64,000 nt of DNA from Burkholderia sp. WP9 (GTDB lineage: Bacteria > Pseudomonadota > Gammaproteobacteria > Burkholderiales > Burkholderiaceae). Shown one piece after another: positions 18,295 to 27,904 of this stretch (within the stretch, counting starts at the first letter, position 1; the number at the start of each line of letters is the position of its first letter). The stretch is taken from contig NZ_FNTG01000001.1 of NCBI RefSeq assembly GCF_900104795.1, positions 496,001 to 560,000 of the forward strand, given 5' to 3'. The position numbers and the translations under genes were made by a program. A model generated the notes under the pieces. It did no database searches and had not been told where the DNA came from. It saw nothing but the letters and a program-made list of their open reading frames with translations.

Positions 18295-19314
18295 ATGCGC
18301 AAATTTTTTCTTCCCGGCTTGACTGCCACGTTCGCCGCGGCTACGGCGCTGGTCGCTGCCGCAGGTTTTTTTTCTCCGGCGGCCCACGCCAACAACGTGA
18401 TCGTGCTCAACTCCGGCGAAGCCACGCTGAGCCTGATCGACGAGACCAGCCGCCAGGTCATCGGCACCGTGCCCACGGGCAAGGAGCCGCATCACCTGAT
18501 GGCCACGCCGGACAATTCGTCGCTAATCGTCGCGAATTCGGTGTCGAACAATCTGATGTTCGTCGATCCGAAAACCGGCCAGGTGCAGCGTTGGGTCGAA
18601 AACATCGAAGATCCCTATCAGATCGGCTTCTCGCCTGACCGCAAATGGCTGGTCACTACCGGCCTGCGTCTGGACCGTCTCGATATCTATCACTACGACG
18701 GCCAGAAGAACCAGATGACGCTGGCCTCGCGCCTGCCGCTCGCGGTCATGCCGAGCCATATGGCGTTCACGGCCGACAGCAAGACGGTCTTCGTCACGCT
18801 GCAGGTTTCGGGCGAACTGGCCGCGATCGACCTTGCCACGCAAACCGTCAAGTGGAAGATGAAGGTCGGCAAGGTGCCGGCGGGCCTGTGGATGACGCCG
18901 GGCGAGAAATACCTGCTGATCGGTATGACCGGCGCGGATTACGTCGCGGTAGTCGACTGGCGCAACCAGAAGATCGTCAAGACGATCCACACGGGCAACG
19001 GCGCGCATAACTTCCGTTCGCTGGCCGACGGCAAGCACGTCGCGGTGTCGAACCGCGTGGCGAGCACCATCAGCATCATCGACGAAGACTCGCTTACCAA
19101 CGTCGGCGACATCACCGGCTTGATGCCCGGACCCGACGACATGGAACTTTCCGCCGACAAACGCTATCTGTGGGTTACGTTCCGCTTCGCCAAGCACGTC
19201 GGCATCATCGACCTGACAACGCGTAAGCTGATCCAGACGATTGCCGTAGGCCGCTCGCCGCACGGCATCTATTTCTTCAATCGCGCGCCGATCATGGCGC
19301 CGAACGGCGCCTGA
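18295..19314 (+). CDS. Periplasmic YVTN-type beta-propeller protein
   Basis: A 339-aa exported protein with a clear Sec signal peptide (residues 1-32, ending AAHA). Repeated blades of about 40 residues follow (NVIVLNSGEATLSLIDETSR, HLMATPDNSSLIVANSVSN, DYVAVVDWRNQKIVKTIHTG, FAKHVGIIDLTTRKLIQTIA). This is the YVTN/NHL-like propeller pattern, probably seven blades. Such proteins act as periplasmic binding or scaffold proteins and some accompany redox enzymes. It is followed after 58 bases by the fatty-acid-hydroxylase-like gene on the same strand, suggesting a shared role. Function unknown. Confidence 0.82.
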   Translation: MRKFFLPGLTATFAAATALVAAAGFFSPAAHANNVIVLNSGEATLSLIDETSRQVIGTVPTGKEPHHLMATPDNSSLIVANSVSNNLMFVDPKTGQVQRWVENIEDPYQIGFSPDRKWLVTTGLRLDRLDIYHYDGQKNQMTLASRLPLAVMPSHMAFTADSKTVFVTLQVSGELAAIDLATQTVKWKMKVGKVPAGLWMTPGEKYLLIGMTGADYVAVVDWRNQKIVKTIHTGNGAHNFRSLADGKHVAVSNRVASTISIIDEDSLTNVGDITGLMPGPDDMELSADKRYLWVTFRFAKHVGIIDLTTRKLIQTIAVGRSPHGIYFFNRAPIMAPNGA

Positions 19315-19372
19315 TGCAGGGGCTCACGCTGCACCAGGCGAACCGACACGGATGAAGTAACAGGCCAGCACC

Positions 19373-20371
19373 ATGTTCCATCTGATTTTTTCTTCTCTCG
19401 ACAGCTTCGTCTCGGCCGTGCAGACGTTGCTGTACGTCGACGTGGTGCAGCCGCTGCTGTTCCGCTTCAACCTGATGGACTACGACGAAGACACTTACGA
19501 CAGCCTGTATTGGGTGATCGTGGGCGTTTTCGAAGTGCTGGCCATGTACGCGATCCTGCGCCCGCTCGAAGCGCTGCGTCCGGTGGAGCAGTGGGAGAGC
19601 CGCAAGGCGGTGCGCGTCGACGTGATCTACACGTGGATCGCCAAGCTCGGCATTCTCAACCTGTTCTTTTTCTTCGCGCTGCAGCCGTTCTTCGACAACG
19701 TGCAGGCGTGGCTGCGGCTGCACAACATCTCGAATATCGAGTTCGACAATCTGTGGCCGGGCGTCACCACGCAGCCGCTCGTCACGTTCGTGATGTATCT
19801 GCTCGTGCTCGACTTCGCCGGTTACTGGTATCACCGCTGGGAACACCGGATCGGCGTGTGGTGGGAACTGCACGCGGTGCACCACAGCCAGCAGCAGATG
19901 TCGCTGTGGTCCGACGACCGTAACCATCTGCTCGACGGTCTGCTGCAGGCCTCGTTCTTCGCGGTGATCGCGCTGGTGATCGGCGTGCCGCCGTCGCAGT
20001 TCGTCGTGCTGGTGGCCATCACGAATCTCGCGCAGAGCGTCCAGCATGCGAATATCCGTCTGTATTTCGGCTGGCTCGGCGAGCGTCTGCTGGTCAGTCC
20101 GACCTTCCATCGCCGTCACCATGCCATCGGCTACGGTCATGAAGGCTTGAAATACGGTTGCAACTTCGGCGTGCTGTTTCCGTGGTGGGACATGCTGTTT
20201 CGCAGCGTGTCCTGGAGCCGCGAGATGGAGCCGACCGGCATCAGCGATCAGCTCGAAGGCCGCCGCTATGGCGACGGTTTCTGGGCGCAGCACTGGCTCG
20301 CCTTTGTGCGCATCGCCGGGCGCCTTTCGCCGAAGCGCCGCACCGAAAGTAACGACGCCGCCGCCGTTTGA
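19373..20371 (+). CDS. Fatty acid hydroxylase / sterol desaturase family membrane enzyme
   Basis: A 332-aa integral membrane protein with the di-iron histidine clusters of this superfamily: HRWEH, HAVHHS and HRRHHAIG, embedded between hydrophobic helices (for example VTFVMYLLVLDFAGYWY and FFAVIALVIGV). These enzymes insert oxygen into, or desaturate, lipids; bacterial members modify fatty acids, sterol-like lipids or alkylglycerols. The substrate is not predictable here. It probably shares a transcript with the preceding propeller gene. The C-terminus is short and polar. Confidence 0.88.
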   Translation: MFHLIFSSLDSFVSAVQTLLYVDVVQPLLFRFNLMDYDEDTYDSLYWVIVGVFEVLAMYAILRPLEALRPVEQWESRKAVRVDVIYTWIAKLGILNLFFFFALQPFFDNVQAWLRLHNISNIEFDNLWPGVTTQPLVTFVMYLLVLDFAGYWYHRWEHRIGVWWELHAVHHSQQQMSLWSDDRNHLLDGLLQASFFAVIALVIGVPPSQFVVLVAITNLAQSVQHANIRLYFGWLGERLLVSPTFHRRHHAIGYGHEGLKYGCNFGVLFPWWDMLFRSVSWSREMEPTGISDQLEGRRYGDGFWAQHWLAFVRIAGRLSPKRRTESNDAAAV

Positions 20372-20386
20372 GCGCGCCTCCTCCCA

Positions 20387-20409
20387 CGCCGCCGGTTTCC
20401 CCGGCGGCG
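20387..20409. terminator. GC-rich hairpin after the hydroxylase gene
   Basis: A perfect 9-bp stem (CGCCGCCGG/CCGGCGGCG) with a 5-base loop TTTCC lies 16 bases after the hydroxylase stop. There is no T-tract after it, so it may attenuate, stabilise or terminate by another route. Confidence 0.4.
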
Positions 20410-20572
20410 CGTCACGTGGTTTATCCTGTTCACGTTTGCGCACGTCCCGCGGTAAATCCCCTCGAGGGCCGCGCCACGGGATGTCCCTGCGTGGGGCGAG
20501 CGGCGGGCCGCATGGCCGGTTCGTCGCGCGGTTCTCTTTGTTCCACTGTTTCGCTCACCGGCACTGGCTCGC

Positions 20573-21406
20573 ATGAATGATCTGTTGCGCTCGTTCGGGC
20601 GCGCGCTCGCAAGCGCGCTCCACCCGCGCATGCTCTGGCTGACCTTCATGCCGTTTCTCGCGGCAACGGTCGGGTGGGGCGTGATCCTGTGGTTTTCCTG
20701 GCAGACGCTGATCGGCGCGACCCGCACCTGGCTCGAAGGCTGGTCGTTCACGCTCACGCTTTATCATCTGTTCGACTGGCTGGGTTTTGCGGCGCTGCAC
20801 ACGGCAATCGCGCCGTTTATCGTGATCGCGATGGCGATTCCGCTGATCGTCGTCACCGTGCTGCTGCTGATCGCCACGCTGTCGATGCCCTCGGTGATCC
20901 GCTTCCTGTCCGCGCGCCAATTCCCCAGCCTGGAAATGCGTCGCGGCGGAACGTGGTACGGTAGCCTCGCTCAGGCGTTATGGACCACGCTGGTCTGTCT
21001 GGTGCTGCTGATCGTCACGCTGCCGCTGTGGCTCGTGCCGCCGTTCTTCGCACTGATTCCGCCGCTGCTGTGGGGCTGGCTCACGTATCGTGTGATGACC
21101 TACGACGCGCTCGCGCTGCATGCCACGCGCGACGAGCGGCGCGCGCTGGTGCGGCGATTCCGCCTGCCGCTGCTGCTGATCGGCATTGCGAGCGGTTTGC
21201 TGGGTTCGCTGCCCACGCTGCTGTGGGCGTCGTCGGTCTGGCTGATCGTGCTGTTCCCGGTGATCACGGCCGTGACGATCTGGATCTATGCGTTCATCCT
21301 CGTGTTCTCGGCGCTGTGGTTCGGCTACTACTGTTTGCGCGCGCTGCAACGCATGCGCGCGGAAGAGCACGGCGGCGTGCGGCACGCGGCGCCGGTTCCT
21401 TACTGA
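20573..21406 (+). CDS. EI24-domain (CysZ-like) membrane protein
   Basis: A 277-aa protein with about six hydrophobic segments and the layout of the EI24/CysZ superfamily. It begins with an amphipathic stretch (LRSFGRALASALHPRMLWLT), followed by paired helices, a central FLSARQFPSLEMRRGGTWYG loop and a long hydrophobic C-terminal half. E. coli CysZ is a sulfate permease, but similarity here is only at superfamily level. The next gene starts 30 bases after its stop, so co-transcription is likely. Confidence 0.75.
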   Translation: MNDLLRSFGRALASALHPRMLWLTFMPFLAATVGWGVILWFSWQTLIGATRTWLEGWSFTLTLYHLFDWLGFAALHTAIAPFIVIAMAIPLIVVTVLLLIATLSMPSVIRFLSARQFPSLEMRRGGTWYGSLAQALWTTLVCLVLLIVTLPLWLVPPFFALIPPLLWGWLTYRVMTYDALALHATRDERRALVRRFRLPLLLIGIASGLLGSLPTLLWASSVWLIVLFPVITAVTIWIYAFILVFSALWFGYYCLRALQRMRAEEHGGVRHAAPVPY

Positions 21407-21436
21407 TGAATTACTGACTAAGCAGAAGAGGCGGCA

Positions 21437-22273
21437 ATGGCATTTGGCGTCATCATCATCGGCGATGAAATCCTGTCCGGCAGGCGTATCGACAAGCATC
21501 TGCCGAAGGTCATCGAATTGCTCGGCGCGCGTGGGCTGTCGCTCGGCTGGGCGGAATACATCGGCGACGACCCCGAGCGCATCACGGCGACGCTGCGGCG
21601 CACGTTCGCTTCGGGCGATATCGTGTTCTCCACGGGCGGCATCGGTGCCACGCCGGACGACCACACGCGCCAATGCGCGGCGGCCGCGCTCGGTGTGCCG
21701 CTCGAACTGCACCCGGAGGCCGCGAGGCTGATTCAGGAGCGCATCCGCGACATGCATCCGGCTAACTCGGCGGCGCCGCTCGATCTGCAGTCGCCGGAGA
21801 ACCTGCATCGTCTGAATATGGGCACTTATCCGCAGGGCGCGTCGATCATTCCGAACGGCTACAACAAGATCCCGGGCTTTTCGATTCGCCAGCATCACTT
21901 CGTACCGGGCTTTCCGGTCATGGCGTGGCCGATGATCGAATGGGTGCTGGATACGCAGTACGCGCATCTGCATCACGCCATGCCGCACGCGGAGAAGTCG
22001 CTACTGGTGTTCGAGTTGCCGGAGTCGCGCGTCACGCCGCTGATGGAAAAGATCGAACACGATTTCCCGGGCGTGCGCGTCTTCAGCCTGCCGAGCGTGG
22101 GCGATGCGGAACGCGGCGGCGTGTACGCGCGGCATCACATCGATCTGGGTGTGAAGGGCGAGCCCGAGGCGGTAGCGGCGGCGTTCGTCAAGCTGCGCGA
22201 GGGGGTGCACCTGCTGGGCGGCGATATCGTCGAACCCGAGGCGGCGGCCGCGGCGGCGAAACCGCGCGCCTGA
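21437..22273 (+). CDS. Molybdopterin-binding-fold protein (MoaB/CinA N-domain type)
   Basis: The first ~170 residues are a MoCF-biosynthesis fold: MAFGVIIIGDEILSGRRIDKH, then FSTGGIGATPDDHTR, the region that in MogA/MoeA/CinA binds molybdopterin or nucleotide. A further ~100 residues follow (LLVFELPESRVTPLMEKI), as in the family of 'competence/damage-inducible protein A' relatives lacking the deamidase domain. Function in these free-standing versions is not established. A GAGG ribosome-binding site precedes the ATG. Two hairpins with T-runs follow immediately. Confidence 0.83.
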   Translation: MAFGVIIIGDEILSGRRIDKHLPKVIELLGARGLSLGWAEYIGDDPERITATLRRTFASGDIVFSTGGIGATPDDHTRQCAAAALGVPLELHPEAARLIQERIRDMHPANSAAPLDLQSPENLHRLNMGTYPQGASIIPNGYNKIPGFSIRQHHFVPGFPVMAWPMIEWVLDTQYAHLHHAMPHAEKSLLVFELPESRVTPLMEKIEHDFPGVRVFSLPSVGDAERGGVYARHHIDLGVKGEPEAVAAAFVKLREGVHLLGGDIVEPEAAAAAAKPRA

Positions 22274-22322
22274 GCCGCGCGGCATTTTTCAGGTGGGTTC
22301 GGGCGCTGCGGCGCCCATTTTT
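22262..22322 (+). terminator. Tandem terminators after the molybdopterin-binding gene
   Basis: First hairpin: CCGCGCG (22262-22268) with CGCGCGG (22276-22282), followed by CATTTTTC, overlapping the stop codon. Second hairpin: GGGCGC TGCG GCGCCC (22301-22316) followed by ATTTTT. Both are good intrinsic terminators for plus-strand transcription. Confidence 0.75.
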
Positions 22323-22536
22323 CACCGCGCCCGTCTTTGATTCGAGCGCGGCTTGAGCGCATCATCGGCCTGTCACATTCGGCGCAGACGATGTGCCTGT
22401 TCTCACAGGCGCGCCTGCATCAAGGCGGTATTGCACCGGCCTCGACGAACCTCGGCAACAGCCAGGGATCAGGCAACACCTGCGCGAACACTTCAGGCAA
22501 AAACGAGGCCGCAATCGCGGTGCGACATCCCGTCAT

Positions 22537-23001
22537 TCATGCGCCGATCCACGGCAACCCGCGAAAGCACCAGCCCGACACTGTCTTACGATGCCCTTGG
22601 CCGTCCTTGTCGCCTTCGAAGCCTTCCAGCAGGTCGTATGCCTTGTTGAAGCCGGCTTGCGTGGCGGCAATCGCGGCGAGCTTGGAGCGCGCGGCGCTGC
22701 GGCACAGGAACAGCACCGGCGTATCGGGCGTGGCGACCTGGTTCAATTGCTGGAGGAATTCCTGATTCGGCACCGCGCCCGGATAACGTGTCCATTCGAC
22801 GTGCGCGTATTGTCCGTCGCCGATAACCGGCCGGCCGACCCAATCGAGTTCGGCGCGGGTACGCACGTCGACGAGGCGGGCGCGCGGATCGAGCTGCAAC
22901 AGTTCGAATGCTTCCGCCGGCGACACTGCGCCCGCGTACGGCAACTGGTTCTCGTTGCGGCGCTTGTCCGCGACTGCGTACAACTGTTCGAGCGAGCTCA
23001 T
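22537..23001 (-). CDS. Rhodanese-domain protein
   Basis: A single-domain sulfurtransferase-like protein of 154 aa. It has the domain entry pattern VSPAEAFELLQLDPRARLVDVRT and the active-site loop LFLCRSAARSKLAA with Cys100 as the predicted persulfide-carrying residue. The loop length suits small sulfur-transfer rhodaneses rather than Cdc25-like phosphatases. The frame opens 8 codons earlier (23025), but AAGGAGA lies inside that extension, properly placed for the ATG at 23001. Transcribed away from glnA. Partner unknown. Confidence 0.88.
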   Translation of the reverse strand: MSSLEQLYAVADKRRNENQLPYAGAVSPAEAFELLQLDPRARLVDVRTRAELDWVGRPVIGDGQYAHVEWTRYPGAVPNQEFLQQLNQVATPDTPVLFLCRSAARSKLAAIAATQAGFNKAYDLLEGFEGDKDGQGHRKTVSGWCFRGLPWIGA

Positions 23002-23176
23002 GAGCGCAAATCTCCTTCGGGCCAAATAATCATTCTAGCGCGCGGCAAGGTCGCGCATGCATGGCTCGAACGGCGCAGAACGGCGTGATCGTCGCGACGG
23101 GAGGTGCGCGCGAACTTGGTGCAGATTTCCGTGAATGCACCAAAATAAAGAAGATGAATGTTGCCGATTTGGCGAA

Positions 23177-23193
23177 TGCACGTATTTGGTGCG
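23177..23193 (+). promoter_or_regulatory. NtrC (GlnG) binding site
   Basis: TGCACGTATTTGGTGCG matches the enteric NtrC dyad pattern TGCAC-N5-TGGTGC; only the last base breaks the symmetric 17-mer. It is about 100 bases upstream of the sigma-54 promoter, normal for an enhancer. The cognate regulator gene, glnG, lies downstream in this window. Confidence 0.8.
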
Positions 23194-23291
23194 ACGCAGA
23201 GCCCAAAGTTTTTAGGGCTGCATGTGGCGCGGTGCGCCCATTCCCCGCAAACGCGCGCGTGGTGTGGTTTTGCGCCGGGTTGGCGCATACA

Positions 23292-23307
23292 TGGCACAGA
23301 AGCTGCT
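23292..23307 (+). promoter_or_regulatory. Sigma-54 promoter of glnA
   Basis: TGGCACAGAAGCTGCT fits the -24/-12 consensus TGGCACR-N4-TTGCW with the invariant GG (23293-23294) and GC (23305-23306) at the correct spacing. The only deviation is C for T just before the -12 TGC. It points towards glnA, with transcription expected to begin near 23318. Confidence 0.82.
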
Positions 23308-23442
23308 TTATTGGTGCCGATCGATTTGTCCGAGCATAGTTTTATATTCATCCTGAGGCATTGAGGGGTGGACGTGCCGGGACGGGTCAGCTAGATTGGG
23401 CGGCGGCTGAATCCGCCGAATTCGTTAATCAGGAGATAGGTT

Positions 23443-24858
23443 ATGAGTAAATCCGTGGCCGACGTCGTTCAACTCGTCAAAGACGAAGACGTCAAGTTTG
23501 TCGACTTCCGTTTCACCGACACGCGCGGCAAAGAGCAACACGTTTCGGTGCCGGTGTCGGCATTCGATGAAGACAAGTTCGAAAGCGGCCATGCGTTTGA
23601 CGGTTCGTCGATTGCCGGCTGGAAAGGCATCGAAGCATCGGACATGTTGCTGGTCCCGGACGCGAACACGGCCTTCATCGACCCGTTCTACGAAGAATCG
23701 ACCCTCGTGCTGACCTGCGACGTCGTCGAACCGGCGGACGGCAAGGGCTATGAGCGCGACCCGCGCTCGCTGGCAAAGCGCGCTGAAGCGTATCTGAAGA
23801 GCACGGGCCTCGGCGACACGGCATTCTTCGGTCCGGAACCCGAATTCTTCATTTTCGACTCGATCAAGTGGGGCACGGATCAGTCGGGCACGTTCGTCAA
23901 GATCGGTTCGGAAGAAGCACCGTGGTCGTCGTCCATGGACTTCGAAGGCGGCAACACCGGCCACCGTCCGGGCACGAAGGGCGGCTATTTCCCGGTCGCT
24001 CCGGTCGACACGTTCCAGGACATCCGTTCGGAAATGTGTCTGCTGCTCGAACAGATCGGCATTCCGGTCGAAGTGCACCACCACGAAGTCGCGGGCCAAG
24101 GCCAGAACGAAATCGGCACGAAGTTCTCGACGCTGGTGCAACGCGCTGACTGGCTGCAGCAAATGAAGTACATCATCCACAACGTCGCGCACACGTACGG
24201 CAAGACGGCAACGTTCATGCCGAAGCCGGTGGTCGGTGACAACGGTTCGGGCATGCACGTTCACCAGTCGATCTGGAAAGACGGCACGAACCTGTTCGCA
24301 GGCAACGGTTACGCAGGTCTGTCGGAATTCGCGCTGTTCTACATCGGCGGCATCATCAAGCATGCTCGCGCGCTGAACGCGATCACGAACCCGTCGACGA
24401 ACTCGTACAAGCGCCTCGTGCCGCACTTCGAAGCACCGGTCAAGCTGGCTTACTCGGCTCGCAACCGTTCGGCATCGATCCGCATTCCGCACGTGTCGAA
24501 CCCGAAGGGCCGCCGTATCGAAACGCGTTTCCCGGATCCGATGGCGAATCCGTACCTGTGCTTCTCCGCGCTGATGATGGCGGGTCTGGACGGCGTGCAG
24601 AACAAGATTCACCCGGGCGAAGCCGCCGACAAGAATCTGTACGACCTGCCGCCGGAAGAGGATGCAAAGATCCCGACCGTGTGCGCCGGCCTCGACCAGG
24701 CTCTGGACGCGCTGGACGGCGACCGCGAGTTCCTGACGCGCGGTGGCGTGTTCACGGATTCGATGCTCGACGCGTACATCGAACTGAAGACGGGCGAGCT
24801 GCAACGCTATCGTCAGTCGGTGCACCCGATCGAATTCGAAATGTACTACTCGCTGTAA
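23443..24858 (+). CDS. glnA: Glutamine synthetase, type I
   Basis: Makes glutamine from glutamate, ammonia and ATP; the central nitrogen-assimilation enzyme, a dodecamer in the cytoplasm. The 471-aa length and sequence are typical of GSI-beta. Signatures: [16 protein letters not shown] near the N-terminus, the ATP-site stretch [29 protein letters not shown] and the adenylylation loop NLYDLPPEE with Tyr400 as the modified residue. AdeninylylTransferase (GlnE) control is therefore expected. AGGAGA precedes the ATG. Transcription is predicted from the sigma-54/NtrC control region upstream, and a strong terminator separates it from glnL. Confidence 0.98.
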   Translation: MSKSVADVVQLVKDEDVKFVDFRFTDTRGKEQHVSVPVSAFDEDKFESGHAFDGSSIAGWKGIEASDMLLVPDANTAFIDPFYEESTLVLTCDVVEPADGKGYERDPRSLAKRAEAYLKSTGLGDTAFFGPEPEFFIFDSIKWGTDQSGTFVKIGSEEAPWSSSMDFEGGNTGHRPGTKGGYFPVAPVDTFQDIRSEMCLLLEQIGIPVEVHHHEVAGQGQNEIGTKFSTLVQRADWLQQMKYIIHNVAHTYGKTATFMPKPVVGDNGSGMHVHQSIWKDGTNLFAGNGYAGLSEFALFYIGGIIKHARALNAITNPSTNSYKRLVPHFEAPVKLAYSARNRSASIRIPHVSNPKGRRIETRFPDPMANPYLCFSALMMAGLDGVQNKIHPGEAADKNLYDLPPEEDAKIPTVCAGLDQALDALDGDREFLTRGGVFTDSMLDAYIELKTGELQRYRQSVHPIEFEMYYSL

Positions 24859-24924
24859 GCGGCAATGGCGCTTCGCCCTTCACACGGCGAAGCGCTTTGC
24901 CCGACGCTCGCGATCGGTCACGAA

Positions 24925-24949
24925 GGGACGGCGGCGCCGTCCCTTTTTT
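24925..24949 (+). terminator. Strong intrinsic terminator after glnA
   Basis: A perfect stem GGGACGGC/GCCGTCCC (24925-24932 with 24936-24943) with a GGC loop is followed by six T residues. It should separate glnA from glnL/glnG, allowing different expression levels. Confidence 0.92.
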
Positions 24950-25057
24950 GTTAGGCCGAGCACAACGTTTGCGGCGTACGGGCGTGGTAGAGGTATCGAG
25001 CAAGGCAACACGCGGACTACCTGATTTATCACCATCTCCTATCGGCCAGACTGCAAG

Positions 25058-26200
25058 ATGGTTCTAAAGAATCTGATCAAGGCAAGGAAAGGGCACGAGC
25101 AGACGCTCTCGGACGACGCTCAACTCGTCAGCTCCGGTTTGCTGCCCGGCTTCGAGGCGCTGCCGACGGTCGTGCTGGTGCTCGAAAAGCGTACGCTGCG
25201 CGTCGCGTTTGCGAATCCGTCGGCGGAGTCGATGCTGGATCTTTCGCGCCGGCAACTCACGCAGATGGCGTGGCCGGACATCTTTTCGAATGCCGACGAA
25301 CTGGTCGCGACCATTTCCGCGATCGCCGCCCACCGTTTTCACGCGACGCATCTGGACGCCGTGCTCGAGCGTCCGGGCCATGAGCCGCTGCATGTGCATG
25401 CGATCGTCGGCTTTCTGGAAAGCGCGCAAGACTATGTGCTGCTCGAGCTGTTCGAGAACGAGCGGCATTTACGCACCGACCGTGAGGAGCGCATCAACGA
25501 TCTCACGGCGGTCAACAAGCAACTGATCCGCAATCTCGCGCACGAGATCAAGAACCCGCTTGGCGGGATTCGCGGCGCGGCGCAACTGCTCGAGTTCGAA
25601 CTCGGCGAGCGTCAGCGCGATGAGTTGCGCGAGTACACGCAGGTCATCATCAAGGAATCGGATCGTCTGCAAACGCTGGTCGACCGTTTGCTCGAACCGC
25701 ACCGCCATCCGCATATCGTCGGCGACGTGAATATTCACGAGGTGTGCGAGCGCGTGCGCCAGGTGATTCTCGCGGAGTTTCCGCGCGGTCTCACCATCGA
25801 GCGCGATTACGACGTGAGCGTGCCGGACCTGCGCGGCGACAAGGAGCAACTGATCCAGGCGCTCCTGAACATCGTGCGCAACGCGGCCGAAGCGCTGCGT
25901 GAACGGATTTCGCAAGGCGATGCGCGGATCGAATTGCGCACTCGCGTGGCCCGCAAGATTACCGTGTCGAAACGTTTATGTAAGCTGGCATTGGACTTGC
26001 GTATTACTGACAACGGCCCAGGCATTCCCGAAGAAATCCGTGACCGCATTTTCTATCCGCTCGTGTCGGGGCGCGAGGACGGCAGCGGTCTCGGACTGAC
26101 GCTCGCGCAGACATTCGTGCAACAGCACGACGGTTTGATCGAAGTGGATAGCCGCCCGGGCCACACCGAGTTTCAGATTCTGCTGCCGCTCGACTGCTAA
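25058..26200 (+). CDS. glnL: Nitrogen-regulation sensor histidine kinase NtrB
   Basis: Cytoplasmic two-component kinase/phosphatase that phosphorylates NtrC under nitrogen limitation, with PII protein setting the balance. Domain order: N-terminal PAS-like sensing domain (about residues 30-135), HisKA domain with H-box NLAHEIKNPLGGIRGAAQLL (His162), then an HATPase domain with N-box NIVRNAAEAL, ITDNGPGIPEEI and GSGLGLTLAQ. No membrane segment is present, as expected for NtrB. It follows glnA after a terminator and precedes glnG by 35 bases. Confidence 0.96.
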   Translation: MVLKNLIKARKGHEQTLSDDAQLVSSGLLPGFEALPTVVLVLEKRTLRVAFANPSAESMLDLSRRQLTQMAWPDIFSNADELVATISAIAAHRFHATHLDAVLERPGHEPLHVHAIVGFLESAQDYVLLELFENERHLRTDREERINDLTAVNKQLIRNLAHEIKNPLGGIRGAAQLLEFELGERQRDELREYTQVIIKESDRLQTLVDRLLEPHRHPHIVGDVNIHEVCERVRQVILAEFPRGLTIERDYDVSVPDLRGDKEQLIQALLNIVRNAAEALRERISQGDARIELRTRVARKITVSKRLCKLALDLRITDNGPGIPEEIRDRIFYPLVSGREDGSGLGLTLAQTFVQQHDGLIEVDSRPGHTEFQILLPLDC

Positions 26201-26235
26201 CACGATATGTATCTCAAGACTTCTGACCGACCCAT

Positions 26236-27750
26236 ATGAAGCCGATCTGGATAGTAGACGACGATCAATCGATTCGCTGGGTGCTCGAAAAAGCACTGGC
26301 CCGCGAAAACTTCGCGACCCGCAGCTTCGCGAACGTGCGCGAAGCGTCGGCCGCGCTCGATCACGACAGCCCGCAGGTGCTGGTTTCCGATATCCGGATG
26401 CCTGGCGGCTCGGGCCTCGAATTGCTGCAAACCGTCCGTGACAAGGTGCCGGGCTTGCCCGTCATCATCATGACGGCATTCTCCGATCTGGATAGCGCGG
26501 TCGCCGCATTCCAGGGCGGTGCGTTCGAATACCTCGCCAAACCTTTCGACGTCGACAAGGCGGTCGAACTGATTCGCCGCGCGGTGGACGAAAGCATGCG
26601 CGGCGAACAGACGTGGGACGAGCGCGTCACCGAAACACCGGAAATGCTCGGCCAGGCGCCGGCCATGCAGGACATGTTTCGCGCGATCGGCCGACTGTCC
26701 CATTCTGCTGCAACCGTGCTCATTACCGGCGAATCAGGCACCGGGAAGGAACTGGTCGCGCGTGCGTTGCACCGACATAGCCCACGCGCGAACGGTCCCT
26801 TCATCGCGCTGAACACCGCGGCGATTCCAAAGGATCTGTTGGAATCCGAATTGTTCGGTCATGAACGGGGTGCTTTCACCGGCGCGCAGGCCATGCGCCA
26901 GGGGCGCTTCGAGCAGGCTGAGAACGGCACGCTCTTTCTCGACGAAATCGGCGACATGCCGTTCGATTTGCAGACGCGGTTGTTGCGCGTGCTGTCGGAC
27001 GGGCAGTTTTATCGCGTCGGCGGCCACAATCCGTTGCGCGCCAATGTGCGCGTGATCGCGGCGACGCACCAGAATCTCGAATCGCGTGTTCGTCAGGGTC
27101 TGTTTCGGGAAGACTTGTATCACCGTCTCAATGTGATCCGCTTGCGTTTGCCGGCTTTGCGCGAACGCAGCGAAGACATTCCGCTCCTCACGCGCCACTT
27201 TCTGCAAAAGAGCGCGCGCGATCTCGGCGTCGAGCCGAAGCGCGTGTCCGAAGAGGCGCTGGCCTATCTCGCTTCGCTTCCGTTTCCGGGCAACGTGCGT
27301 CAGTTGGAGAACCTCGCCAACTGGCTGACGGTGATGGCGCCCGCGCAGACCATCGAGATCAAGGACTTGCCGCCCGACCTCGGACCCGCACAAGCAGGCG
27401 TGACCGATCTGGCTGGTGGCGGCGGCGCGATCGGTGCGGGGGAGGCGAGCCTGGCCGGCGGCGCGCCGGTCAACGGCGCGAGCGCTGCGGTGCATCCGGC
27501 CGCGGCGGGCGGATTGCCGGTTGCGAGCCCTGTCAGCGCCTGGGAAGGCGGCTTGCGCACCGAAGTCGCGCGCATGTTGCGCGAGAACGCGGCGGACGTC
27601 ATGGACGAACTCGCGCGCCGGTTCGAAGCAGCGGTGATTCGCGAGGCGCTGGACTTCACGCGCGGCCGCAAGGTGGAAGCGGCCGAGCGTCTTGGCATCG
27701 GCCGCAATACGATTACTCGCAAGATTCAGGAACTGAATCTCGAGCCTTAA
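26236..27750 (+). CDS. glnG: Nitrogen-regulation response regulator NtrC
   Basis: Sigma-54-dependent activator. Receiver domain at residues 1-120 with WIVDDDQ and the phosphoacceptor Asp52 in [11 protein letters not shown]. The AAA+ domain has [15 protein letters not shown] (Walker A), the sigma-54-contacting loop [16 protein letters not shown] (Walker B) and [15 protein letters not shown]. The C-terminal Fis-type helix-turn-helix is [27 protein letters not shown]. The linker between the AAA+ and DNA-binding domains carries an Ala/Gly-rich insertion of about 45 residues, explaining the 504-aa length (E. coli 469). The start has no good Shine-Dalgarno, hinting at coupling with glnL. Confidence 0.97.
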   Translation: MKPIWIVDDDQSIRWVLEKALARENFATRSFANVREASAALDHDSPQVLVSDIRMPGGSGLELLQTVRDKVPGLPVIIMTAFSDLDSAVAAFQGGAFEYLAKPFDVDKAVELIRRAVDESMRGEQTWDERVTETPEMLGQAPAMQDMFRAIGRLSHSAATVLITGESGTGKELVARALHRHSPRANGPFIALNTAAIPKDLLESELFGHERGAFTGAQAMRQGRFEQAENGTLFLDEIGDMPFDLQTRLLRVLSDGQFYRVGGHNPLRANVRVIAATHQNLESRVRQGLFREDLYHRLNVIRLRLPALRERSEDIPLLTRHFLQKSARDLGVEPKRVSEEALAYLASLPFPGNVRQLENLANWLTVMAPAQTIEIKDLPPDLGPAQAGVTDLAGGGGAIGAGEASLAGGAPVNGASAAVHPAAAGGLPVASPVSAWEGGLRTEVARMLRENAADVMDELARRFEAAVIREALDFTRGRKVEAAERLGIGRNTITRKIQELNLEP

Positions 27751-27752
27751 AG

Positions 27753-27773
27753 GGATTGCCTGGTCGGTAATCC
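27753..27773 (+). terminator. Weak hairpin after glnG
   Basis: GGATTGCC and GGTAATCC form an 8-bp stem with one G-U pair and a 5-base loop, directly after the glnG stop. The following bases are only modestly T-rich. Confidence 0.4.
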
Positions 27774-27904
27774 TATCTATTCTGAACTTGATGTCTGGCA
27801 CCATGGGCGCTTTGGCGCGCATGGTGCGGCACGATGTCGCCTTAACGAGTTCACCTGCAGAGCGAGCGGCATAATCGGTTCTCCTTTCTATTTCGGGAGC
27901 CGTT

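Larger units (their letters stand above)
23002..23442. promoter_or_regulatory. glnA upstream control region
   Basis: This 441-base divergent gap holds the sigma-54 promoter and the NtrC-type sites listed separately. A leader of roughly 125 bases runs from the predicted start point to glnA. Two further half-sites are visible: TTGGTGCA at 23116-23123 and TGCACCAAAAT at 23136-23146. Confidence 0.7.
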
